Source: Spinacia oleracea (taxonomy: Eukaryota; Streptophyta; Magnoliopsida; Caryophyllales; Amaranthaceae). From it: 64,000 bases of DNA. The DNA is taken from positions 146,103,861 to 146,167,860 of the forward strand of contig NC_079492.1 of the NCBI RefSeq assembly GCF_020520425.1, given 5' to 3'. Of this stretch, positions 1-11,844 are shown one piece after another. The notes beneath the pieces are model-generated. The model ran no database searches and was not told the DNA's origin. It was given only the letters and a program-made list of their open reading frames with translations. How positions within the stretch are numbered: position 1 is the stretch's first letter; every line of letters starts with the position of its first letter. The position numbers and the translations under genes are program-made.

Positions 1-40
1 AGACACTCATCCAACTTTATGTAAAATGTTTACATGTGAA

Positions 41-42
<2 letters not shown>

Positions 43-105
<63 letters not shown>

Positions 106-231
106 TAATATAAGTTGAACTGGATTGAACTGAATTGAATTGAACTGAACTGAATTGAACTGAATTGAACTTAACTTAACTGAATTGAATTGAGCTGAAT
201 TGAATGGTCCTGAATTGAATTGAATTGGAAA
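43..231. repeat. AAT microsatellite and GAATTGAACT-type minisatellite
   Basis: An (AAT)n tract at about 43-104 is followed by a degenerate 10-bp tandem repeat (units like TGAATTGAAC) to about 231. Open frames across it are compositional. A (TTA)n tract lies at about 547-590. Confidence 0.9.
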
Positions 232-544
232 ATAAGCCATGTTACCGGAATTAAGCCATAAAAACAGAGTCTAAAATGCTTATTAAAAATTACCCCAATT
301 TAAAATGTAAAAGTTTCTACTCACTAATAAAATTACCCCAATTTAATAATAAAATTATTCAATTAATTAAAAATTATTCTTTCTTATCAATAATAATTTA
401 CTTCATATAAAGGTAACCATTTCATTTCATTCTATAATATTATTTTGCATTTTACTTGTCCTTTCTTGATCTCTAAATTATTTATGTTTTTTTTTTTTGT
501 TTTTTAACTTTCCCTTTGTTAATTGGAAGTTTTTTCTCCATCGC

Positions 545-590
<46 letters not shown>

Positions 591-1045
591 CATCATTTAG
601 TTGTTTCTATAATGATTCATGATTTTGCTTTTATAAAAACTCAAAATATTATTAGCATTATTTTTTTCTTCAAAATGATTTTGTAATTGCCATAAGATAT
701 ATAAGTAATGTATTTTTATATTCCATTTTTATAGACTCATAGTTACATGTTTTTAAGAACCTTTAAGAAGCCTAATTATATAATACGGAGTAGCATAATG
801 CTTTATAAGTTTTAAAAATGATGTTCCTATTTTTTTTGATTTGTGTCATATATGTACTATTTGTTCAGCGACATGCCTACAATCGCAATAAAAGAAATCT
901 CCTTCAAAGTATCAAAAATCGGAGTATACACTCCTATTTCTTTCCCATTTTATTTAATTTTTTTGACCTCCATTTGCAAATTTCCGAATCCGCGCCTGGA
1001 CCGTTGTTAAGTATGGTTGCAAGCCACAGGTGAGAGAAAAGGTGT
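232..1045. other. AT-rich intergenic stretch, no gene seen
   Basis: The stretch is strongly AT-rich, with the (TTA)n tract at 547-590 and short poly-T runs. The only open frames are short and have no recognisable motif. I see no gene, tRNA or intact mobile element here. Confidence 0.6.
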
Positions 1046-1225
1046 ACAATGTACTTTGTTATTCCATCTTATTCTTGCGAAGTATGTAGTATATATATGT
1101 TTATGTTAAGCGTACGTATATTATCACAAAAACTGCAGGACCTAAGAAGCTTTATTTCTGGGTCTGTTAAATCTGGAAGTAATAGGTTTCGAGTATTACT
1201 GGTAAATAAAAAAAAGTCAGGTTTA
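1046..1225 (+). repeat. diverged copy of the RING-gene 3' flank
   Basis: The sequence from about 1046 to 1225 matches about 7262-7704 and 7996-8010, except that the 7-kb copy is interrupted by two MITEs. This copy is therefore the uninterrupted (empty-site) version. It looks like a dispersed duplication of RING-gene 3' flank, or a repeat shared by both places. Confidence 0.7.
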
Positions 1226-1587
1226 CTCTTAAATACTTAATCTCCAGCCAGCCTCAATATATAATGAGCTTTGTTATTCCATTCCAGCTTCATTTTATTC
1301 AAATGACACTCCATTTGGTAAGGTTCATTCAATATTGAAATCTTTAGATAAAAGATGAAAAATTTATAGAACCTAATTACTCGACGAACTTGTTTGAACA
1401 TAATGAAAAAAAACTGAAGCTAATTAAAACTATAACTAAATTCCAAGAAAGATAATTTTATTAAATGTTGAAAAGTAATACAATGTATACATATGGTTGT
1501 TTTCACAAATTTTGAGTACAAAAGAGAAAGGGAAGCACGCAACTGAATCAACTTTGGTAAGAAATGTACGTAGAGAAGCATATGTAA

Positions 1588-2214
1588 TTAAGCAGTGCCA
1601 AATAACCTTTTCATCCTCATCACCTCGTCCTGACTTAGAAGAGTGATCTGTTGAGCTATATCGGCAGGTAAATTGCCGGCGAATAAGGAGGTGGTAGTGA
1701 ATTGGACAGCTGGGTTCGCACCGTTCAGACTAACAATTGCAGTAGCCGGAGTTCTGCCAACGTTGATTTGAAAATGAAGCATGGCTTGTGGGAAGATCAT
1801 AACGTCTCCAACCTCGAGCCTTCTGTAGAATGCATTATTTCTAGCGTCAATGAATCCCGCAATTATAGATCCTCTGGTCACGATTATAACTTCAGATGTT
1901 CGGTGGGAGTGTACTGGGATGACTCCACCTACAGCAAAGTCTAACCTTGCCATGGAAATACCTAGGCCATTCAAAGCTGGGAAATTATCTACGAACCCTA
2001 AAGTGACATTACTTCTAAATAGGTTTGCAGTGAAGCTTTCATGACGGAAGCCAGTGAAAACAAAATCATCCGTAGTGACGTTAGCAGGATCCTTGCAAGC
2101 GAATCCTTCAGGTCCCCTAGGGAGAGTAGTATCTCCTACACAAAAGTCGAGCTCGATAGCTTGACAAAGAGAAACCAAAAGAGTGAAGGCGAAGAAAGCT
2201 ACAAGGTTCTTCAT
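1588..2214 (-). CDS. germin-like protein, ABP19/ABP20-like subfamily
   Basis: This is a complete single-exon gene for 208 residues, the normal length for germin-like proteins: secreted, homo-oligomeric cupins of the apoplast or cell wall. Residues 1-19 form a signal peptide (hydrophobic core, cleavage near LCQA-IELDF). Cys25 and Cys40 should form the conserved N-terminal disulfide. Cupin box 1 is around VHSHRTSE, giving metal ligands His102, His104 and Glu108; box 2 is GDVMIFPQAMLHFQ with His147. The mature N-terminus (DFCVGD, then ANVTTDDF) resembles the auxin-binding-protein ABP19/20 branch rather than true oxalate-oxidase germins. All four metal ligands are present. Enzyme activity (superoxide dismutase or other) cannot be deduced. 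One TATA-type box lies about 110 bp upstream. Confidence 0.93.
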   Translation of the reverse strand: MKNLVAFFAFTLLVSLCQAIELDFCVGDTTLPRGPEGFACKDPANVTTDDFVFTGFRHESFTANLFRSNVTLGFVDNFPALNGLGISMARLDFAVGGVIPVHSHRTSEVIIVTRGSIIAGFIDARNNAFYRRLEVGDVMIFPQAMLHFQINVGRTPATAIVSLNGANPAVQFTTTSLFAGNLPADIAQQITLLSQDEVMRMKRLFGTA

Positions 2215-2324
2215 TTCAAAAACTTAATTGTGGTGTATATATGCAAAGAGCAGTTTAATTAGCTTGTAATTTTGCTTAGCTTGAGAGGGTTTCTTTCTTG
2301 GTTATAATTGCCCCAATTTGCACC

Positions 2325-2334
2325 TATTTATAGA
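2325..2334 (-). promoter_or_regulatory. TATA box of the germin-like gene
   Basis: On the minus strand this reads TCTATAAATA. It lies about 111 bp upstream of the ATG at 2214, a normal distance for a plant promoter with a short leader. Confidence 0.7.
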
Positions 2335-2575
2335 GAGTTGTTTAAGTATTATAATTAAGGAGCCGACTTTTGTAGATTATTTGACCTTTTCATGTTCAAA
2401 GGTCAATAATGTATAAATTGATATGGTCATGAAAACTAGGTGACTTAAGTATTCGCTAGCTAGATATTGTATTATTGTAGCTTAAAATGAAGACTTCAAA
2501 GATGGTGTACTCTTATTTATTACTCTGTACGACTAATTGGTTTGAAGATGTCTCTAGTTCTTATCAATCAATCCA

Positions 2576-3004
2576 TCAATACTATATATTAAAAAATACA
2601 CTAGGTATGATGCATGTCATCTTCTGATATGTCCTTAGTTTTTTTTTATAATAAAATTTTAATTAAAAAATCTTTTAAAGGACAAATTGTTTTTTACCAC
2701 CTATAAAAATCGAAAAATTGTTTTATACCACCTTAAAAATGGAAACTTGTATTTTACCACCTAAAAAAGAATTAAAACTTGTTTTTTACCACCTAAAAAC
2801 AAAAAAGTAGATGCAACCTTTATGTGTGGCTAAGATTGCACTAATCACTTTATAATTCGAATAAATAATAAAATTCTCTAATTTTCCAACAACCAATAAT
2901 AAAATTTTATATGATTTTATTTTATTAAAATATTATTTTAAATAAATTAGTCAGAATAGAGAAACAAATTATTTAGTCTCATAAGTGCTTTGCACGGGAA
3001 CTAA
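2576..3004 (+). mobile_element. short degenerate Helitron-like element
   Basis: It begins with TC and a TACTATATATTAAAA-like stretch and ends with a small hairpin (GTGC-TTT-GCAC) shortly before CTAA, the usual Helitron terminal logic (5' TC, 3' hairpin, CTRR). The same end type recurs at 35510 and 51367. The interior has four degenerate copies of a TTTTTTACCACCTAAAAA unit (2690-2800). No coding capacity is visible. Confidence 0.5.
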
Positions 3005-6000
3005 CCCAATTTCAATAATGTTACGGTTGTTACGGAGAAGTACATTTATCGCAAACTACACGGAGTAAAAATAAGGCTCCCGCAAAATAAATTGTACTCT
3101 CTACCTAAAATAAAAATAAAACAAGAAAATTAACTAACCATATAAAAAAATTTACTCTCTGCGCACACAAAATAAATAAATAATTATTTTCCAATTGTAA
3201 CAAATCGGATCATTAACGATTATCGGGTACAATCAGTTCGTTAAAATGGTTTGGATTACTGCATGACAGTTTGTTATCGACTTTTGGATCTTAATCGAGT
3301 TGATATTTTGCGTCGGTTCAGGTTCGAGTTGAATTTAATCGGATCTGAACGAATTTCGGGTTCCAAATCACGCGGTATTAAAAATCCGGGTTCTAAACAA
3401 AACGGAATAACCCATGTGGTTAGATGATTTGGGTTGAGAATTGACAGCAGTAGCGATGAACGATGAACGATGAACGATGAACGATGAACCGACGATGACA
3501 CACTTTCCCATTGTCGCAAAAAACGCTTACCAAAACACCAACGTGAATACATTTCGAAAAACTCTTGAAGACATGGTCAATCTGGCTGATGTGGAGGCGG
3601 CGCCTCTGATCCCGCGGCGGCTGTGGCGGAGGTCCGGTCAATTTTGCTGCTGTGGAGGCGGCCCCTCTGATCCCGCGGCGGCTGTGGCGGTGGTCCGATC
3701 AATGGTTCCATCTTATTTCATCAAAGGTATAATTATTTTGGCTTTTTTGGTAGTTTTAACACCCAATTAGGCGATTTTGTAAATGTTCAATTGAATTTGT
3801 TGATTTCCTAGGTCTTTGGTGAAAAATTGTTGGATAATTTGGTGAACATGGGGTGAATTTTGCGGGCTAGGGTTTTAATTTTTAGTCGTAATGCAATTAA
3901 TCAATTCCCAGATTGGGTTTTCATGTTCCATAGATTGCAGATGTACTTGCTTGAGCACCCTCGTCCAATTTATAAATAATGATTAAGAAGAAAATTACTA
4001 CGTATCTTTTTATTTAGGCTTCCAACCATTATTTGGGGTTGAGGTCTTTGAGGAATTGACATTTGCGTAGAATTTCAATTTCAATTTAACTTTCTAAAAG
4101 TTGAAGATGATGCTTATTCTTTTGTTGTTAGTCATAGACCCTGATTTAAGTTGCAATTGGTGATATTGATGGTCATTGTTCTTGGGAGCATGGGTTTGAT
4201 GGGAATTTAAATGGTGGATTTTTAACAGATTAGGTTCTGAACAGACAAATTTTGCGGTAACTCAAACATTCTAATGTTGTCGAAGATGACGAGGAAGATC
4301 TATAGTAGGCAACTGTTTTAAGAAAGGTAAGAAAAACTAATACCTGCAAGTAACTTGCATTTGATAGGACAATATTTAAAAGCCCTGTGCTACAAGTCAG
4401 TCATTTTTTTAACTGTTGTTAGTGCTTGTTTACTTTTTTTGATAAGTTTATAAGGTTCTAGATTCTAGAATGCAGTAGTTTGAGTCCTTCATTGTTGTTT
4501 TTGCAAGTGCTAAAGTGGGTTGTTAGTGTTTAAGTTAGTAAGACTATTGATGTTTCGTCAAATCATCAATAAATTGTACGCAAACAAAAATCGTCGAACC
4601 TCATTAATATATCATACACAGCCAGAAGTTTTAAATTTTCTTTTTGTTTTTGGTATTTTAAAAGCCTACTTCCACTTCCTATTTCAACCAAAATCCTTAA
4701 TCTAAGCAGAAAGGAAGGGTGAATGACTACCACCTCAGTTGAATATTACTTATGCACTTGGCTTGTCAGTTTTTAGGTTGTTACCAGAGACTGCACGTAT
4801 GCATTATAGATCACTGATGAATATGAAGGCATTAAGGAAAAACTAACTAATACGAAGTATAAAGTATACAGGAAAGAAAGTTGCTGAAAATTTCCATTTT
4901 AAGCATCCTGTAAGTTAAAATTTGCCAACACTTACCCATTTTTAACAGCATAATGAGCATATAGTCATATACTTCGTACATGCTATAAAATTATAAATAC
5001 CGTGCTTACCTTTGTTTTCATCCACCAGTTGAATTAAAATCTATTTTTCATCTTCCAGAATCCAACATCTTCATAATTACACAATTGTAGTAAGTAGTAA
5101 CATTACGCACATTCTTGATCATATCAGCTTCCTCGACATATTAGTATCACAAAAATGCCTATAGTCTCTCCCGTGAGTCTTGCCCACATTATTTTGTAAG
5201 TCTTCTTTTTATGCTTCAAGTTTTAATTTTGCATTAAAGGAAAAATCTTCACATGGACGTTTTAATTGTTTATTTGATGGGCCATACATTGCTAGATGCT
5301 AATTTAATTTTATCTTCCACCCTTGTGTTATTGAGTTAACCGTACAGTAGTAAGTATTGAGTAGTATTCGTTCCTCTGCTTTTGATGTTTGGTTTCCTTA
5401 ATCAGTAAAATGGGATCAATGTAGTCTCTATTTCATGTCTACACGATCAGTTTGATTACAGCATATGATAAACAAACAAAACAAAATGATGCAGCTCTGC
5501 TTTTCCACCTGACATGATTCAGTAAACCGTGTATAATGTTCTCTATTGACTTCGTTAATCCACATTCTGTGCATAAATTCAGGTGCCATTATATGCTTGT
5601 TTAAGTTAGATTGAATGTATATGGACTGTTTGGGGAACCTGGCACCAATACTTGGTTACAGATATTTATAACAGTATAATTTGTGAGTTTGTTGAAATAT
5701 ATATGGGACTGATTCGTATGTAGTACTCCGTACATGTTTGTATTTTATAAAGGTTTTGAGGACATAAGTGTTAAAAGCATATGTGCATTGTTTGTGTACT
5801 TGTTAAAATAATCGATCTTTCATATTCAATCTGATCATTTTGTTCCAGAAGTTTTGTTTTTTACTTACAGAAAATGACTTAGGCTTTCCATTTCGCGTCA
5901 ACGTATTACACACTGTGAATAGGCTCAAGATTTAAATTGTAAAACCTTTATCAAAAAATTGTGCCCCTTGGAAATAAATCATCCTCAATTCAAATCTGGA

Positions 6001-6514
6001 TTTCGTTTTGGTAAAAGAATAAAGGAGAATTGTTATGTGGTCAGATATGGCTTTTCAATCTTCTTGCTTGATTTTTGTTCATATTTGTACGAATTGCTTG
6101 CCTTTGGCTTAATTGCTTCAAGGCCCAAACTCGGGATATTTTTCTGTAGCAGTTGCTGCTAAATAATTGTATGCATGCTACGGTTTTGTTTCTTAAAACC
6201 CAATTGTATTACTTGGAACACTAATCTGGATGAAAATCAGCTGTACGTTTTGGAAGTTCTTAGATTTGATTTTTCATGTTAGATGACATAGACCTTTTGA
6301 TTCCTTTAGAATTTGGCACTAAATAATTCAGTTGGAGCATTCGAGTGTGAATTTTGATATTTTAATTTTAATACAGGTTTGATGTCCATTTCCGACGGAG
6401 CCAAAGATTCATTTGTTCTTTTGGTTGTGGGATGGAATGGACTAAATCAAAATGGCTCTTAAAACCTCTTCGCTTCCTTTCCATGAAGTAGAAGATGGTC
6501 TTTCCGTTGTCGTC
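3005..6514. other. long region upstream of the RING gene; possible untranslated exon
   Basis: No protein-coding gene is convincing here. A (GATGAAC)n tract lies at about 3455-3489. A GC-rich stretch at 3591-3707 contains two copies of a ~60-bp unit and is followed by a possible donor (AAAG/GTATAA at about 3726), so it could be an untranslated first exon or promoter. The rest to 6.5 kb is AT-rich and intron-like. This is inference from composition only. Confidence 0.35.
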
Positions 6515-6645
6515 CCGTTATCGCTTTTGGGTCAATTGGAAACAACCTCTCTGCAATTGTAGGGGTAAGGTTGCGTACACCCGATCCCCCCTATCCCGCT
6601 TCTTGCGGGAGCCTCTTTGAGGCAATGGGGTAATGATAATGAAAA
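6515..6645 (+). mobile_element. SINE 3' region (TS/AmaS-like)
   Basis: The stretch GGGGTAAGGTTGCGTACACC, followed by CCC-rich sequence, a GCGGGAGCC block and a GGGGTAATGATAATGA tail, is the conserved 3' region of a widespread plant SINE group. I cannot see a clear tRNA-like 5' head, so it may be truncated. Its tail supplies the ATG codons of the RING gene that follows. Confidence 0.55.
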
Positions 6646-7202
6646 ACAGGTTTAGTGTTGCATCAATTCTACTGGCACAACTTGGAATCTCTGTAGGAGA
6701 TGATGGTGATAAATTTCCCCCTGTCCGCGAAATTTCTCATAGACACGAATGGATCATCCAAGCTTCACTTATATTAGGTGTTATTTTAATAGTAGTAGTT
6801 ATATTTCTTATTAGGCGCTTTTTCAAGAAAAGGCAACAACATAGCACACCACCCAGTATCCAACTCCCTAATCTTCCCCTGTCCCAAGTGCCTGAAACTT
6901 GTACCAACCTCTCTAATACTCTTCCGGAAACCTATGTCTTACGTAGATTACCGGAAGAGATTTATAGATGTTTTCCAGTAGATACGTATTCCACTGAACG
7001 TTGTAATGACTTTAGTCATATAGATTGTATGATATGTAATTCTCCTTTTGTAGATGGAGAGGAGCTTTGTGTACTCCCTGTTTGTCGCCATGTTTTTCAC
7101 TCTCACTGTACTAGCTCATGGTTTTTAAGCCATGATTGTCGTTGTACAGTCTGCCGTCATGATTATTTTGACGGTTTTAATAATGATCAATTAGTAGTGT
7201 AA
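6633..7202 (+). CDS. RING-H2 E3 ubiquitin ligase, ATL-type, single exon
   Basis: The intronless ORF encodes 189 residues. Residues about 41-60 form one transmembrane helix, followed by a basic stop-transfer stretch (RRFFKKRQQ). The C-terminal RING-H2 domain has Cys132, Cys135, Cys151, His153, His156, Cys159, Cys171 and Cys174 in the C-H-H-C order, with the conserved Trp163 that contacts the E2 enzyme. One extra residue lies between the sixth and seventh zinc ligands compared with the usual spacing. A single N-terminal membrane anchor plus C-terminal RING-H2 and no intron is the ATL architecture: membrane-bound ligases passing ubiquitin to target proteins. The first in-frame ATG is at 6633 (a TGA lies in frame just upstream), with another at 6639. 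Both lie in a SINE-like tail. The substrate is unknown. Confidence 0.82.
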   Translation: MIMKNRFSVASILLAQLGISVGDDGDKFPPVREISHRHEWIIQASLILGVILIVVVIFLIRRFFKKRQQHSTPPSIQLPNLPLSQVPETCTNLSNTLPETYVLRRLPEEIYRCFPVDTYSTERCNDFSHIDCMICNSPFVDGEELCVLPVCRHVFHSHCTSSWFLSHDCRCTVCRHDYFDGFNNDQLVV

Positions 7203-7357
7203 AAAATTGTATATTGTACATTGTTTTGATCTATAATTATGGACTCTGTGAAAAGATGTACAATGTACTTTGTTATTCCATCTTATTCTTACGAAGTGTA
7301 ATCCGTATGTGTTTATGTTAAGCGTACGTCTTTTATCACAAAAATTGTAGGACCTTA
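7203..7357 (+). other. 3' flank of the RING gene
   Basis: AT-rich sequence after the stop codon, partly duplicated at 1046-1225. It probably contains the 3' untranslated region. Confidence 0.5.
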
Positions 7358-7653
7358 GAGCAACTTCAATGGTTACAAAATTGACCTGCTCATAAAAAAA
7401 ATGAACATGTGAGCAGGTAGCCCACCATTGGTACAACAATGACATAAGCCGCTGTTAAAACCATGTAGCTATTTTGGGCTACGTAGCTCAAAAAATATAG
7501 CTCTTATAAATAAATTATTTAAATTAAAATATTATAGAGAGCTACAAAGTATTGTAACCCACCAATGTGATAACTTGTAGTTTTAATCAATTGTAGCTAG
7601 AAATTTGACGTGCCAACCCTAGCCACAACATCTTATAGTTCACCGAGTTGCTC
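7358..7653. mobile_element. Tourist-like (PIF/Harbinger) MITE
   Basis: Inverted ends GAGCAACTTC and GAGTTGCTC are flanked by TTA and TAA, the three-base TWA target duplication of this superfamily. The empty site is preserved at about 1140. A truncated relative lies at 13668-13745. Confidence 0.8.
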
Positions 7654-7704
7654 TAAGAAGCTTTATTTTTGTGTCTGGTAAATCTGGAAGTAATAGGTTT
7701 CGAG

Positions 7705-7987
7705 TAGACCTGATCAAAAGGCGGGCTAGGCTGTGACCCTAAAAATCTGCCCACTGTGTTGGGTCGGGTTAAGCTTTGGGCCAATTTTGTGTACTCAAAA
7801 TGCTTTTTTCGGGCAGAAATAGTGGGCTTCAGTCCATTTCAGGCCGGCTAAATTTATAACTACATTTGTTCTTTTAAATTGCCCAAAACCCTGGAAATTT
7901 GAAAAAAAGATCGGGCTGTCTTGGGCCAGAAAATATGGCTGAAATATTCTGCCCAAACCCCGGGCCGGGCCATGTTGATTGGCTCTA
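7705..7987. mobile_element. hAT-type MITE, 283 bp
   Basis: It is flanked by a perfect 8-bp direct repeat GTTTCGAG (7697-7704 and 7988-7995). Ends are TAGACCTGATCAA and its imperfect inverse. The uninterrupted sequence at 1190-1215 is the empty site. The interior is rich in GGGC/GCCC words. Confidence 0.85.
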
Positions 7988-7995
7988 GTTTCGAG

Positions 7996-8483
7996 TATTA
8001 CTGTTCATTGTTTATTATTTCCTGTATTCTGAAAATGTAAATTACATAGTAGTACCACCATAGAAGACTGTTCTTCCAAAATGACGATATTGTTCCCTAT
8101 CATAGACTCCATAATGCCAATTATCGGTATACTTTTCAGTTTGTTTAGGGCTAATCTGTTGACGATTTGCATCTAAAACCACAAAACTACAAGTTAGTAT
8201 AGGTATAGATTATTTTCTATATTGGAGTGTGATTAGTGAGAGTGACACGTGGCTGATAGACTTGTTTATCAACACTTTTAACATATTAGTATAGGTATAG
8301 ATTATTTTCTATATTTAATTAAATTATTAAATGCACTTTAACATTTAAACCTTAAAATGCTTTATAAATATATTAAATTACTAGATCAAGTCATGTGTAT
8401 GCACGATTATTATAAAATTATTTGACAGAAATATTTCTCTCGATCTAAAGCTACTATATATTAATAAATCGTAAACATACTCA
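7996..8483. other. gene-free stretch with a 30-bp direct repeat
   Basis: A motif starting TTAGTATAGGTATAGATTAT occurs at about 8194 and again at about 8285. It could be a target duplication or transposon end. Nothing else is recognisable. Confidence 0.4.
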
Positions 8484-9004
8484 CACTACTATAAAAATAC
8501 TATTTAACAGCGCTTGTTTTTGCGTTTAACAGCGCTCCTAGAAGCGCTGTTAATCGCTCCGCTGTTAAAAGAAAAATACACATTTAACAGCGCTTGATAG
8601 AAGCGCTGTAAAAGGCCCCTTTAGGATAATTCAAATGATTATTTGACAGCACATTATAAGCGCTATTAAAGGTATGCTGTTAAAAATTTTACCACCAATT
8701 TTAAATTATTTTATAATAGCGGATGTCTTAGAAACGCTGTTAAAATAATTTTTATTATTTTCAAAAATAATTTCATTGTTTGTGCAATATATTTCATTTT
8801 ATGATATCACAAAACTATAAATAGTTCATCATAACATATATGAATAATATAGTAAATAGTTAAATATATTCCAAACCTCCAATATAAACAATTTTGCAAT
8901 TGTCACTATAATATAACTGATTACATAAATATGTTCTGAAATAAGACCACAAACATTAAACTACGCAAAATACTTCTGTATGTTTTTTGATTCCTTCAAT
9001 GTAA

Positions 9005-9101
9005 TCTATCTACTATACATTTGTTGAACAACATAGCGCACCCAATGAGTTCTTACTTCGTCAATCTGCTCTTTATCGTAACTTGGAAACTGGCAATCTG
9101 A
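9005..9101 (-). pseudogene. C-terminal exon resembling the CACTA-associated Ulp1-like protein
   Basis: Read on the minus strand, one frame gives CQFPSYDKEQIDEVRTHWVR and a few more residues before a stop. The IDEVR...W pattern resembles the tail of the C48/Ulp1-like protease domain often carried by plant CACTA and Mutator elements. No catalytic His-Asp-Cys residues are visible in what I can read. A further open stretch at 10142-10360 (around MISPVFDPYSVVKCPYPY) may be another exon of unknown origin. Confidence 0.35.
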
Positions 9102-11844
9102 AAAATATTGTGAAACAACAAGGTATTAGAAACTCGTATATAAATATAGCGGGGGAGGGGTATATGCTTGACTGGGGGTGGGTAATTTTGCAAAAGATAT
9201 GGTGCAGTTATAGATTTGCAAACCATAAATTCATCCATAGTTGTCGATCTATCTCCTGAAAAAATTAAAATATAATAATTCATCCAAACCAATTGAAATG
9301 TGCACGTTCAAATGTACAGCAAAATGTAATGTCAATATCATCAACACCTCTATGCAGCATGCCTATCACAGTAGCACAGCTGCACATGGACCTTTTTTTA
9401 TATAGGTGATAATAACCAGGTAGAATTCATTAAGCACTTGAGTTAAGACATGAGTACTCAAAAGGGGAAATTAAAGAAAGAGGAGAATGTAGGAGTTACC
9501 CTTCTTCAAGGCATACCACCCGAGAGTTGGTTGCAAGGTTTATGTCTGTCAAGCCATTATGTCAAGTCGAGGGATAGAATTCTGTGTCTACTTGTGTACA
9601 CAAGCTTGCTCTCAACGATAAGGGAAACGAGTCTACATCCACATCAAGCTTTTACCAAAGTTCGGATACCTAAGTTTTCGTCAGATATGTAGAAATCTGA
9701 TCTGTAGAGACCCTCTGCAAAAAAGAAGGAACCATCCCAATTAGGTAAGAATGTTAGTTTGTTATGACTTCCCGAATCAGATTACTCAAGACTGAAGAGG
9801 TAATTAGTGAAATTTTAGTGCAAGAGGGTAGTATATCAGACCAACGAGGCAAGATCCTCTCAATGAACAAAAAACAGGAGAATCATAAACTCTAATGTTA
9901 GTACTCTGTATTCAAATAAATTACTCGTCTACCAGACTACCACCAGTCCACCACGAAGTATATTGGGTGGCTCAACTATATGGATACGTTTTCAGGAGTA
10001 TATTTGGTGGTTCAACTATATAGATATATTTTCCCAATTTATAGATTCTGACATTCCCAAGGATACTGAAGAATGTTACCTAATTTCCAACAAGAGATTG
10101 GGTTTGGGAACACATGCATACACTAACTAATGTCACAAGTACTAATCCGTGTTCGAGGAATTAGATACTAGGTAACGCTGGGAGTAATTACCAATATGAT
10201 CAACCTCAAGTACCATTTTTGGATCCTCAAAATCAGTATAAGGATACGGACACTTGACAACGGAATATGGATCAAAAACAGGAGAAATCATATAATATCC
10301 GAGTCTAACAATTACTACATGTATCAATAATGGCTGAATATTGTACATCTCTCTAAACATTGATAATAGTGGCTGAATATTGCCACAATCAAATGCTTAT
10401 ATTTCTCTCGTTCTTGCACTTAGAACCACCAAATTAATAGAATCACAAGACAAACTAATTCAATAACAATATCTCCATCCCATCCATAATTAAACAGTTA
10501 TGCTACACTTTTTTAATCAAACCCTACTAATAGTCATAAGCTGGAGGTAGACATGAGAGCCCAAGTCAGGTCCCCTGTCCTCCTAAGGAGATCATCCCAT
10601 TGAGTGCTTGGTTGGATGCATTTTTTGTTATTTGTGCCTAGACTTTGGTTGCCTTCAACATTTTATGTCAATAAGCTGGAGGAAGACATGAGTTACAGGA
10701 GAGCCTGTAATCAGAAACCCTCCTCTTTATCTGAGAGATCGGCCTGTTGGATGCTTTTAGATAAATAGTGTCTTCCATTCAGATTTAGTTGTTCTTTCTG
10801 CCTAGAGTTCGTCTAACTTCAGCATTGTTAGGTAGGTTTTGTTCTGCTCATTATTTCAAAAAACTTGAAGGGTGGGGAGCTGATGGTTGAGAGCCAGTAA
10901 TAGATTAGCACTCAAAAAATCTAGAACAAGAGAACAGAAGCCTGTAAACTTAAGTAGGGAAAACAACACCTCCATCATGTAAACTTACTTCCTTAATTCA
11001 CATCTAATATACATAAGTGTAATGTAAAACCAGAAGGAAGATCAGCTATCGCTACTACATAAATTGGATAATTTACGAACCCAAAAATGAAATCATATGT
11101 ACAATTCGAGGACCAAAACCCATAATTAAAACAATCGTAATTGAATTCAGAAATCATAGACTAAAAGAAAACTAAAATTTATCCAATCGAAGTATGAGAT
11201 GAAATCTTGAAGAGGAGTTTTCACTCAGTACCAACAATTAACATAGCTTATGAGGGGCTCTCCTTAATTACTTCACACAAAAGCTAAGCATCAGATAGAT
11301 AACTACAAACTATCGCGTACTCATGTATGAAAAAGAGATATGACACAGAACAAAAGATAGCCATAAACCCTCTTAGTTATGGAAGCAATATTATCTTGGC
11401 CCTTGTACAAGTAACTCCCATATGAACCCTAGAAGTACTAATGAGCATAGCAATAAAATTTTACAGGTTATCAAGGAATATTCTCTTTCCGACATTTTTT
11501 CATGAAAATTAACATAAAAGTTTAAAGCTTTTATCTGTCGTCAAGAGCCATAGAGGCGAGATCGTCCACTCATTTTAGTGTTTATTAGGAGATTATATAT
11601 GCTAATTTCAGGAGAATAAAATGTCTGCGATCTTCGAGGTAGACAACAGGACATTTAAGAATTACTCCAACAAGCCACCTAAATAAGGTTAGGCCCTCAA
11701 ATAAGCTGAAGTAACAACATATTCTAAAAATGTTCAAATATCTCACCACAAACTGCTTTCTTTAATACAAAACAATACATATGAATCCCTAATCACAGCA
11801 AAAAGAATTACTAAAGTGTACAAGAAAGAAAAATTAATCCTAAC

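Noticed and set aside
7-240. 77-residue open frame with poly-Leu
   Set aside because: It is the translation of (AAT)n and a 10-bp minisatellite, not a gene.
3477-3770. 97-residue open frame with PRRLWRRSGQ repeats
   Set aside because: It lies on a GATGAAC repeat and a GC-rich tandem unit, with no known motif. It may be an untranslated exon, so not called as CDS.
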